DNA of 64,000 nucleotides from contig JAIXMF010000013.1 of NCBI GenBank assembly GCA_025201365.1, forward strand, positions 186,001 to 250,000. The letters run 5' to 3'. The notes under the pieces were generated by a model. The model worked only from the letters and a program-made list of their open reading frames with translations. It was not told the origin of the DNA and made no database searches. The stretch is from Syncephalis plumigaleata. Lineage: Eukaryota > Zoopagomycota > Zoopagomycetes > Zoopagales > Piptocephalidaceae. Position numbers and translations under genes: made by a program. Below are positions 30,776 through 39,804 of the stretch, piece after piece (within the stretch, counting starts at the first letter, position 1; every line of letters begins with the position of its first letter).

Positions 30776-32747
30776 TTCGAACTCGCCACCTCCAGGCGAT
30801 CGGCCCCTGCACTTAAGTGTAAGATCGGCCTGGAAACGGTGGCATCATATAGGGGCGAACGGAAGAGTGTTGAAGTGGATCCGGCGTGGTGTGACGGTAC
30901 CTTGGGCAGCAGCAGGCGCGCCCTCACCTTTTCATCATCAATCCTACCAGGCCCGCGACCCAGCGGAAGTCCAGTTCCTCGAATTGGAAGTTCAACGGTT
31001 GTTGCAAGCCGGTGCAATAATCGAAATCCCAGAGAGTCAAGCCAAATACGTCTCACCAACCTTCTTGATTCCTCGCAAACCGCAAGGCTATCGACTGATA
31101 ATCGACCTACGTTATTTGAATCAGCATTGTCAGGAAATGCCTATGCGATACGAAGACCTGCGCGTGTTAAAATATCTGGCACAACCCAACGACTCCGCTA
31201 TCGCCTTCGATTTAAAGGACGGCTATCTAGCAGTAGGAATCAGGCCCAGTCAGCAACAGTACTTCCAAACGAAGATACTAGGAAAGTATTACCAGTATCA
31301 GACTCTACCGTTCGGTTGGAACCTGTCTCCTTATTTCTTCGTCAAGGTAATGCGACCCATGGTACAGTATTTGCGCGGGCTAGGTTTGCGATGTCTAGCT
31401 TACTTGGACGATTTTCTGATCCTACTCGACCAGCAGCAGAAGAAGGAAGGATGGCCACAAAAGGTACAGCTACTGTTGAGGAGCTTAGGTCTACGAGCGC
31501 ATCCAACAAAATGTACTTGGACACCTACGCAAGTCATAGATCATCTCGGTTATCGGTTAGATTTTGCAAAGATGGAGTTTCAATTAACCGACGCGTATCG
31601 CGAAAAAATAAAGCTTACCTTATTACACGCCTTAAAAGAGTGTGCCAAGAAGACGCGAAAGCTCGACGCAAAGCAGTTAGCTCAGGTTACAGGCATTGTC
31701 ATAGCCGCACGACACGCGATTCCATACATCATGATACATCTCAGAGCGCTATACAACGATCTACGCGGAAAGGAAAGTTGGAAGGTCAAAGTCAAGGTCA
31801 GCAACGCCAGTATACGGGAGATGCGACGAATCTTACGAATCGTGAGCGATCAGCCAGCCGCACCGATAAAGCAACGTCCAGCACAGTTCACCATTACTAC
31901 CGACGCGTCAGACGAAGGGTGGGGAGCGACAATGGTGGAAGAAGGAGGACGGGAAAGATTAGCTTACGGTCAGTGGTCAGAGGAGGAGAAAGAGTTGCAC
32001 ATTGTCCATCGAGAGGCGTTGGGGCTTTTATACGGCGTAACGGCCTTCAAGACTTTCCTACACAATTCCACAGCACAGGCCCGAATGGACGCGCAGGCAT
32101 CGATTGGCGCGCTAAATGCACACGCATCTTCCAGCGCTTCCTTGCACAGCATCGTGAGACGCGTATGGGAGCTATGTCAACGAAACAAGATACAGCTATT
32201 GGGGTTGATTCAATATTTGCCAGGAAGATACAACGTAGAAGCGGATTTCTTGTCGCGAATAATACAAAAATCAGATTGGCAACTACCCAAAGCAATGTTT
32301 CAAGAGATAGAAGACGCATACGGACCTCACACAATCGATCGATTCGCAGCCGGGTGGAACGCACAGCTACCGCGCTACAACTCGCTCAACGTCAACGATG
32401 GCTGCGAAGGAGTGGACGCTCTACAGTGGTCATGGAAAGGGGAGAACAACTTCATCAACCCTCCTTTCGGACTCATCGGGGTAATCCTCAACAAGCTGGT
32501 AAGAGATCAGGCGCAGGCTACCGTCATATTGCCCAGATGGACCAGTCAACCTTGGTGGTCGTTGGTGCTCAAGCTGATGGTTTCCACATTGGAGGTAGAC
32601 TCACCTCGGGTATGGGCGAACATATTGTCCAACACCGACGTAATGCCGGAGCCTCTCGTCAATCCCGCTTGGAAGATATTGGTAGCCCGGTTGGACGGAG
32701 CGAGACTTTGCGCGCCCAGATGGTGCGAAGTTGGATGCAACAACTGA
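30741..32747 (+). CDS. Ngaro-type element ORF2, reverse transcriptase-RNase H
   Basis: 668-residue frame. RT motifs: SPTFLIPRKPQGYRLIIDLR, AIAFDLKDGYLAVGI, LPFGWNLSPYFF and the catalytic LAYLDDFLIL. RNase H follows: ITTDASDEGWGATM, and HIVHREALGLLYGV with the catalytic Glu. After RNase H, DRFAAGWNAQLPRYNS and FINPPFGLIGVIL form a region often seen in DIRS-like polyproteins; NPPF recalls motif IV of N6-adenine methyltransferases, but I cannot say the fold is present. The last 28 bases overlap the recombinase ORF. Confidence 0.9.
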   Translation: MAVRRAVPVMPDSNSPPPGDRPLHLSVRSAWKRWHHIGANGRVLKWIRRGVTVPWAAAGAPSPFHHQSYQARDPAEVQFLELEVQRLLQAGAIIEIPESQAKYVSPTFLIPRKPQGYRLIIDLRYLNQHCQEMPMRYEDLRVLKYLAQPNDSAIAFDLKDGYLAVGIRPSQQQYFQTKILGKYYQYQTLPFGWNLSPYFFVKVMRPMVQYLRGLGLRCLAYLDDFLILLDQQQKKEGWPQKVQLLLRSLGLRAHPTKCTWTPTQVIDHLGYRLDFAKMEFQLTDAYREKIKLTLLHALKECAKKTRKLDAKQLAQVTGIVIAARHAIPYIMIHLRALYNDLRGKESWKVKVKVSNASIREMRRILRIVSDQPAAPIKQRPAQFTITTDASDEGWGATMVEEGGRERLAYGQWSEEEKELHIVHREALGLLYGVTAFKTFLHNSTAQARMDAQASIGALNAHASSSASLHSIVRRVWELCQRNKIQLLGLIQYLPGRYNVEADFLSRIIQKSDWQLPKAMFQEIEDAYGPHTIDRFAAGWNAQLPRYNSLNVNDGCEGVDALQWSWKGENNFINPPFGLIGVILNKLVRDQAQATVILPRWTSQPWWSLVLKLMVSTLEVDSPRVWANILSNTDVMPEPLVNPAWKILVARLDGARLCAPRWCEVGCNN

Positions 32748-33709
32748 ATCTACCTGTCAACGTGAGCGATGAGCAGCGTGAGCGGCTTATGTTGTTATTC
32801 GAACGGCAGTATACAGCAGCATCGTGGAATACATACACTTCGCATGTGACTAATTATACGCGTTTTTGTGAGTTACATAACGAGCCGCCATTCCCTTTGC
32901 AGGTGGGTACATTAGCAGCTTACATCGCCACAGCCAGTCTGCGAGAACTGGCTCCATCCACAATTCAATCGCGCCTTTCGGCGCTACGGTCAATCAACGA
33001 GCATCTCGGCTTCCCGGAAATCGAGGGCTCGTTGGTTGCACAACTAACGAGAGGATACGCGTCGTGGTCGTACACTGAACGACCCACCGTATCCTCCAAT
33101 CACAACTTTTTCGCATCCTCCTGGCTGGCCCCATTGGTGTCGGGGGATACGCAGTCTCCAAGCCAAAAGGAGCTGCGCGACCTGGTGGTGGTTTTAGTAG
33201 GTTTATTGTGTGGGTTGCGCGCGTCCTCTCTGATGAAACTTCAGAAGAGTGACGTGCAATTGGTAGGCCCTACCCTACGGGTAGTGGTTCATGGTTCTAA
33301 GCGTCATACGCATGAACCTGGACGGCCTATCAACATCGACACCACTAAAACCATCGCCGCCCCCCTCATTCGCCGATACCTGGAGTCGGCATCATACATC
33401 AACAACACGGAACCAACGTTTTGGGTTCCCGTGTTCTCCTCTAAAGAGATATTTAGGAGCAGTGTTACAGTTACGGGGATTCTAAGAGAGGTGTTAAAGC
33501 AAGCGGGCGTGCCAGCAGCCGTTGCTAATTCGATGATGTCCCATAGCATTCGACGTACATTCACTTCAGCTACACACAGTATTGGTGTAGACGCTTCGCG
33601 AATCATGCATTATGGTCTATGGGAGACCATAAGCTCGATGCAAAGGTACGCGCGGCCAGAATATGTCCCTCATCCATTTGACTATGCTTTTTATAACTTC
33701 ATGTTATAA
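32720..33709 (+). CDS. Ngaro-type element ORF3, tyrosine recombinase
   Basis: About 330 residues from the ATG at 32720 or 32735. The N-terminal SAM-like core-binding domain (YTAASWNTYTSHVTNYTRFC, LAPSTIQSRLSALRSINEHL) is followed by the catalytic domain: LLCGLRASSLMKLQKSDV (first Arg), MMSHSIRRTF (HxxR) and YGLWETISSMQRYARPEY (nucleophile Tyr region). This is the enzyme that inserts the circular cDNA in DIRS/Ngaro elements in place of a DDE integrase. The same frame stays open far upstream across the RT ORF, but that upstream translation resembles no protein I know. Confidence 0.87.
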   Translation: MVRSWMQQLNLPVNVSDEQRERLMLLFERQYTAASWNTYTSHVTNYTRFCELHNEPPFPLQVGTLAAYIATASLRELAPSTIQSRLSALRSINEHLGFPEIEGSLVAQLTRGYASWSYTERPTVSSNHNFFASSWLAPLVSGDTQSPSQKELRDLVVVLVGLLCGLRASSLMKLQKSDVQLVGPTLRVVVHGSKRHTHEPGRPINIDTTKTIAAPLIRRYLESASYINNTEPTFWVPVFSSKEIFRSSVTVTGILREVLKQAGVPAAVANSMMSHSIRRTFTSATHSIGVDASRIMHYGLWETISSMQRYARPEYVPHPFDYAFYNFML

Positions 33710-33729
33710 GACCTCCGGACAATAGGCAA

Positions 33730-33859
33730 TAATAGCGCTATTTTAATTTTAAATAGCGTTTTATTGATGAGAGGCCAAAAATCTTTATAAAGGAGCCGGT
33801 GAGTCCAGCTCACCGGCGACCACTACTTTTCTCCTTTATTCGTTTGTTGGCCATCTCTC
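33730..33859 (+). repeat. Ngaro-type element, internal split direct repeat A2
   Basis: Same sequence as 29518-29647. It is followed by a unique right-end tail to about 34019 that ends GGCCCCAGGCAA. Confidence 0.93.
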
Positions 33860-34019
33860 CCACCCATCCACAGACCCTTATGCCTGGTGCGGAGAGTTAA
33901 CTTTTCTCCTTTATTGTCGGTTTCCTCTTTGCTCACTAGCCTACTAATATTCCCTTTCACCCCCCATTAGCTCACATAGTTAACAAATTTTCAATAAAGT
34001 TTTTGGCCCCAGGCAATAA

Positions 34020-34475
34020 TAGTAGCAGTAAACTAAGAGAAAGAAGAGCGTGATTACAATGGATACAAATGAACAATCAATCAATTCTAATTGCTTTACT
34101 TTTACAGCTTTATTACCGCCATTGTCATCATCATTATCATCATTAAAGGTTGTTGCCACATGCACACATCTCATTTCATTTCGTTAGCCAAGAATTCTTT
34201 ATCACTTCACTTTTGTTACCATTGTTGCTGTTGTCTCTTTTGTCTTATCTGTATACTTTACTCGTCCTAGTTTATTGCATATTAGCCTTGAATAGCATTT
34301 ATTTAACTGTTGTTTATCAGACTACTATTACTACTACTGCTTCGTTTTTGGTTGAATCAGCCATTATTTACTCTATTCTATTTAAAAGTATTGTACAACG
34401 CAAACAACTCAGCCATAATATACATATATATTATATCGATACTCAACAACAACAACGACAGCGAGAGTGTGAGAG
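34020..34475. promoter_or_regulatory. 5' region of the multipass membrane gene
   Basis: 456 bp between the retroelement and the next start codon. AT-rich with pyrimidine runs and ACAACAACAACGA just before the ATG. Before the element inserted, this joined 29272-29517 to form a divergent promoter region of about 0.7 kb. Confidence 0.45.
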
Positions 34476-37445
34476 ATGAGTAGCCTGACAAGACATTATG
34501 GCCCAGTTAGTAGTTACAATGTCATTCTATCACTACTGCTACTATGGTTGTCAAGTATGATACGAGGTGTTGCCTCACAGGCGGACGAAGAAAAGAGCGG
34601 TAGTCAAACGAGTAACAAGCAAAAAGACCTTATAGTTATCCTAGTATTCTTCGGTGCACTTATACTGGCGACTGTCGGTATTATCGCGTTCTACGTGGTA
34701 CGTTATCGCACGCAGGAACCTGAACTGCGTTTATTAGATCAATTAAACATTCAAAAAGAGGTGGAACATCTAGCGGAGAATATGGTCGCTCAGCTAAAAG
34801 TATTGCTGCGTATTCCATGGCGACAGCCTCGTCGTTGGCGTTGGAATGACTGGGCATCATGGCTACTATTAGGTCTATTTATGGCGAGTGGTGTCGCACT
34901 CATCATTGGTGTGGCCCTACCCGATACCGACACCGATGATGATGGTGATGGCAGCACGACCAGTAGAAGGAATAAGCAAACCTTTAGTAATATGTCGGGT
35001 AGATCACTACTCATGTTATTATCGACATTCGCACTCGTCATGTCGGTGAATCTATTCCTAATTGCTCGACAACACTTGTACTACAAATGTAAAGGGGAAG
35101 CGTATGCGAATGATGCACGGTTCCGTGCCATTTCCGAGACATCTTTCGGTAGTTTCGATCGTGCCAGTTGGTATAATCGAATTCAAATACTCGTACTTGT
35201 ATTCGAATTCTTCCAGCTAATATCATTTCCATTACGTGATCTACTAAGGAATGACAAGTTTCACGCTACCGATACGGATGAACCGAATAATGCCACTAAA
35301 TTTGTAGATGCCGTCATTCGTATCGTGGCTCTACTGCCTCAGCTTAGTTCAGTCTACTTTTACGTTCAATACTGGACGATTACTGGCGGTGTCATTATTG
35401 GATTATGCGTAGCATTCCTATTTCATTTGCATAATAAATATGCGCGTGTATTATGGCCAATATTCTGGGTTAGTTCAGTGGTGCCCATTGTGGTAAGTTA
35501 CTAGTACAATATATATATTTATATACATAAGTAGCTAATCCTATGCTACATGATCTCTCCTCTAATACAACAATTAGGGTGTACTATATCTACCGGTTAT
35601 GGTAAGCCAACAATAGGAATACAAATGCAAATACAATCAATAGACGAATCATCTAATCAATGGTATCATTTAGACGACCTATATCAACTCGGTGGCATGT
35701 CTAACTAAACATGCTCATGAATCGTTAATAAGCACGCAGCGTTGCCCACCACCTAGTACTTACTACAACTTTTACCTGCTATTCTCATTAATATTCTATA
35801 TCATTGCCTATTTCTTCCTTACCGTATTCCTTACCTCCTATGATCGTACACCTATCAAGGGTGATATCACGTTCAAATCGAGTGGTGTAGCCTTTTTCGA
35901 CAATCTAGGTAATAAGCGTTAACCTACTAACAAATAGATACACGACTAACTAATCGCTATTGATTGCTACTATTAGATATGCTTCTAGTGATTGATTTCC
36001 TACTATTGCCAGATGATGACACACGATTACGCGGTATACTATCTATTATTATATTATTAGCCCTTGTATGTTATAATATCAGTATGCGTCCTTGTTATGT
36101 ACGCCCAGTAAGTAGTTGTTGTATAGTTTTATTATTACTGCTATAGTCGCTTATCATATCATCATGCTAGGTCAACTATTGGCGTACCGCTAGTCTATGT
36201 TGTATTCTATGGACTGCACTATTGGTGCCTATTCTAAATGATAAAGATTTGAACATTGATATTAATGCAGGTATTATTGCCGCATTAATGATAGTAGGTT
36301 GGCTTGTTATATTTCTATTCTTTGTATTCGTACGTTACTGCTATCGATCTGAACCGTATGATCCAGAACTAGAGACGTGTTCTGACAAGGACACCAGTAC
36401 ACCATCTCATCATCGACACTCGACGCAACATCGATTAATCACGGCAATGAACTCATTCCAGTCATTGATTACAGGGCGTAGTAGTCATCATAACTCAAAG
36501 GTTGATCTCACAGCAACACAACGTCGTGCAGCATCCACTCCTGATCAGCAGCAACATCCTGCTAATAGTACATCCAATAATCTACTTAGTGTGGAGAGTG
36601 CACTAGAACGAGCAATGTCACGAGCACGACCACCACCTTGGAAGGACCCTTGGGCACCCCTACCACCTTACTATCGTCAATATCAAGCATCGACCCGTAG
36701 ACGTCGTCATCATCAACATCGTAATACAGATCGACGTACTCCCATTGGTATTGCCAATGCATCCAACTATTATCCATCGACTACGAACGAGTCAACTGAC
36801 CCTCACTCAGTTATGAATCAACGACGTGCACGCACTCAAATAGACGGTGTCTACGAGGAGACCAATGAAGAGATGCACACTCAAACGAGTGATCCTATCT
36901 GGGCCACATTACATCCAAATTATCAGGCTCGCATGTCAGTGCCAGATATTCCAACATTTATTCTACAAGAGGAACAACAGCAGCAGCAACAGCAACAACA
37001 ACTAGCAAATCATCAAATTATTCCTATGCCTGAACCATACGATGGACATGGATTCCCTCAACTTACCATATTAGATGGTCCATTATCAAGTGAACCATGG
37101 CCATCTAATGTTACAGAGATTACACTGTATCCACCGGCAGAATCACAAGAATTGTCTACGAATACAACAGCAACACAACAAGATGCATCATCTACACCAG
37201 TACTATTACCTGGTAGTATGCATATGCCATCGGCTACCCTACATCGACAACAAGTGCTAGCATCGCTTCGTCAACCGACATCTGGTACACCATTGGGTCG
37301 GTCACGATCACGATCGATGCCTGGTCCACCCACTTGGCTCACCGATCTACACGAGTTGTCACGACTCACGGAACGCACCGAGAATCCCGATGACACCATG
37401 CAACATAGTAGTATCGCCTATGATATTAGTAATATACTCGCATAA
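34476..37445 (+). CDS. Multipass membrane protein with long disordered tail, unknown function
   Basis: Five exons (34476-35492, 35578-35601, 35674-35908, 35977-36107, 36171-37445) total exactly 893 residues; exon 2 is only 24 nt. An N-terminal hydrophobic segment (ILSLLLLWLSSMIRGVASQ, likely signal sequence) precedes at least eight membrane helices, including LIVILVFFGALILATVGIIA, WASWLLLGLFMASGVALI, LLMLLSTFALVMSVNLFLI and VIIGLCVAFLFHL. After the helix ending VVPIVGVLYLPVM there is a loop with conserved-looking Cys residues (SVACLTK, TQRCPPP). The C-terminal 370 residues are disordered, with a poly-Gln run near 36970-37000 and Arg/Ser repeats. I recognise no named family. Confidence 0.78.
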
Positions 37446-37641
37446 CAATTATTTATCTCATTCATTTTGCTATTAGCGGAACAATAAAGAAAGAATAATC
37501 TATAAGTGATGACATAATGGTTGCATCATTTCATGATAGGATGCATACTCGTCACCTTTACCCACTTCCATTTCCTTTCCCTTTCTCTATCTGTCTTTCT
37601 CTCTTGTCTACGTCATTTCTACCTATCTATATTATACTTGT

Positions 37642-38124
37642 ATGGATTCCCTTATGGACACTTATCCTGAACGTGAAGTATCGCCTCTCTCTGCTCATCA
37701 TGCCGATGACGCACGTAGTTCTGAAGATGACAGTGATAGTGGAATAAGAACAAAGAATCGCTTAGGTGCGAGTGCTCGTCGTGAACATAATTACGAGGCA
37801 GCACCTACCGATGATATGGTGTTAGATCAGCCAGCACGTTCTAGCACGCAACGTTATGTCGGTGAACCTTTATCACCACCCTCGTTACATAGTCAACGGG
37901 CTGAACTTGGTGGTGCCGGTGGCACTGATAGTGATGTGGATATGCCACATTTAAATAGAGCCGAACTATACGGTAGTGGTATGGGCGGTATGGAACGACT
38001 TGTTCATACCAATTTCTACGATGGTAAGTGATATACAATAGCTAGTGTTCTATATAACTAATTGATTGATTGCTTATTAGATTTCGGTGATATTTTTGCT
38101 AAAAGTACGCTGTCTCTTCATTAA
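37642..38124 (+). CDS. Candidate COP9 signalosome subunit 9 (CSNAP/COPS9), extended N-terminus
   Basis: Two exons (37642-38023 and 38081-38124) give exactly 141 residues. Most is acidic and disordered. The C-terminal end, joined across the intron, reads ERLVHTNFYDDFGDIF. Human COPS9/CSNAP ends with KAVHADFFNDFEDLF (from memory), so the pattern V-H-x-x-F-aromatic-x-D-F-x-D-hydrophobic-F is shared at the same place near the C-terminus. CSNAP binds between CSN subunits with this Phe/Asp-rich tail and tunes CSN interaction with cullin ligases. Human CSNAP is only 57 residues; here the N-terminal 110 residues are extra. Identification rests on this short motif, so it is a hypothesis. CSN1 lies 18 kb away in the same window. 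Confidence 0.55.
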
Positions 38125-39804
38125 TACTGACTTGCTTCCATTGTTGATACACGTATAAATAATAAACAAGACGTATATTGTATAGCATGAAATTAGTCTT
38201 TATTCACCTTCCTTGTATCGATTCAGTCTATCTCATACATAATGACTCTTATTCATAATAATACAGGTAGTAGAGTCATCTATTGTTATATGATGCTATT
38301 GTTCCTATTGATGGCATGGCACCTAGTCTATTATGCCATTGACAACAATAGCAACAGTATCTTTAAGTTACAAGTGCTGCATCTCAAGGACAAGACCATC
38401 ACATGCCTGCCACTCTTCAAATAGACGAAATGGGAATGCGGAGTAAGATGTGCGTGCTACTCACTCTTGCATTTACTACTACTACAATGAATGACCATCA
38501 TCATCATACCATCATGAGCATGAGCATCACAATACGAACCATGTGGGTGAATGAATAGGCGTGTGCGTGTGTGCGTGTGTGTATCCATAACCACACATAC
38601 ATTCATGCATACATACATACACACACACCGTCACAATCGACTTGTGAATCTATACAGCATGAAATAATAGTAAAACAAGTAGCAACATGTTATCAACATT
38701 ACTACAAGCTAAAACACTCGCTTGTTTACTCTCATCGCTATAATACAGGATTACTATAGTCAGTGGTATTATTCCGCTAGATGTACTCCGATATTACTTC
38801 CGCGACTAATTCAATAAATTACACATACATACACAAACATGTGGTACCCGACCAAATGTGGTACTCATACCCGCAAGTCCCTCTCATGAAGCATAAAGAA
38901 GGAGAGCGAGAACGAGAGCGAGAAGGAATACAACGCAGCTTAGCATTAGTGTGATAACCACGCGTCATGGCCGTTGCCATCGCTAGACTCAGACAGACCG
39001 CTATTTCCCTTATTGTGGATGTGGGCGTGTGTGCGCTGTACAAAGAAGAAACAGAAGAAACACACTCCTCTTCATTTACTTCTATTATCTTTTTTCCTTC
39101 TAATTACAATTGCGCGCGCTTACTCTCTCTCTCTCTTTCTCTCTTTCTCCTATACTCTCTCATACTATCGGTATTTTGTAGTTGTTTGACCGTCTCACTT
39201 ACTCATTTCACCCTTTAACTCGGTCTAGTCACGCCTATTCTCCTCTTCGTAGATTACCATTACCTCTTCCGTTTCTCACTCATTTGCTCTCTCTCTCTTT
39301 CACTCTCCCACTTTACTCTTCCTTTCGTATTTCATCTGTGACTATTAAGCACATGGTATCTATTTACTGCAACGTATATCTAGTCTAACATTGCACTATT
39401 GTCATCTATCGACAGTATCATAACGTGTTGTGTGTGTGTGTGTGTGCTTGCACTCCTATCATTGCAGTTCAAGTTGGAATTATTAGTCTATAGTATACTG
39501 GCACATCAGTTACTCTTTAGGCATATATATATATTGGATCTACATTCCTATTGACTTCTCTTTTCTTTCCTTCCTATTACTACAGCTACAACTACTACAA
39601 CCTATTATTATATTATTATCACCATTATCTATTACTACCTCTAGTACCGTATTACTACAAACGCACCATTATTGGGATAGTCACGCGTTTGTCGTTGCAG
39701 TAACTTGCATCCATCACTACTAGCACTACTACTACTCGCACTACTACTACTACTAATATCCACCGGCTACACCTAATACTATCACCTATTTATCATCTTC
39801 AACT
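38125..39804. promoter_or_regulatory. Long 5' region (1.7 kb) upstream of the KIN1/KIN2 kinase gene
   Basis: No supported gene. It contains GT/CA microsatellites (about 38565-38630 and 39430-39448), a strong pyrimidine tract at 39060-39340 (CTCTCTCTCTTTCTCTCTTT-like), and trinucleotide CTA/ACT runs before the ATG. The pyrimidine tract probably belongs to the promoter or leader. A 60-codon hydrophobic frame at 38242-38424 has no support. Confidence 0.4.

Larger units (their letters stand above)
29518..34019 (+). mobile_element. Ngaro/DIRS-type tyrosine-recombinase retrotransposon, looks whole
   Basis: A 4.5-kb element in the divergent spacer between the phosphatase-like gene and the multipass membrane gene. 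Order: 130-bp repeat A1, gag-like ORF, RT-RNase H ORF, tyrosine-recombinase ORF, repeat A2, then a 160-bp right tail. The three frames overlap slightly and use different phases, as is usual in the family. No integrase or LTR pair is present; the split direct-repeat layout fits Ngaro/PAT-like elements. I see no breaks. A1 and A2 look identical, so the insertion is young. The sequence before A2 (AGGCAATAATAG) equals the right end joined to the left end, as expected of the circular-junction copy that these elements carry. Both flanks read ATAGTAGCAGTAA. Confidence 0.88.

Noticed and set aside
30839-32719. Long open second frame across the RT region of the Ngaro-type element
   Set aside because: Only the part after about 32720 matches a recombinase; the upstream translation is low-complexity Arg/Ser/Thr-rich with no family marks, and the RT frame is clearly the real one.
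38242-38424. 60-codon frame with a hydrophobic stretch
   Set aside because: Too short and isolated, no splice partners, and composition like the surrounding spacer.
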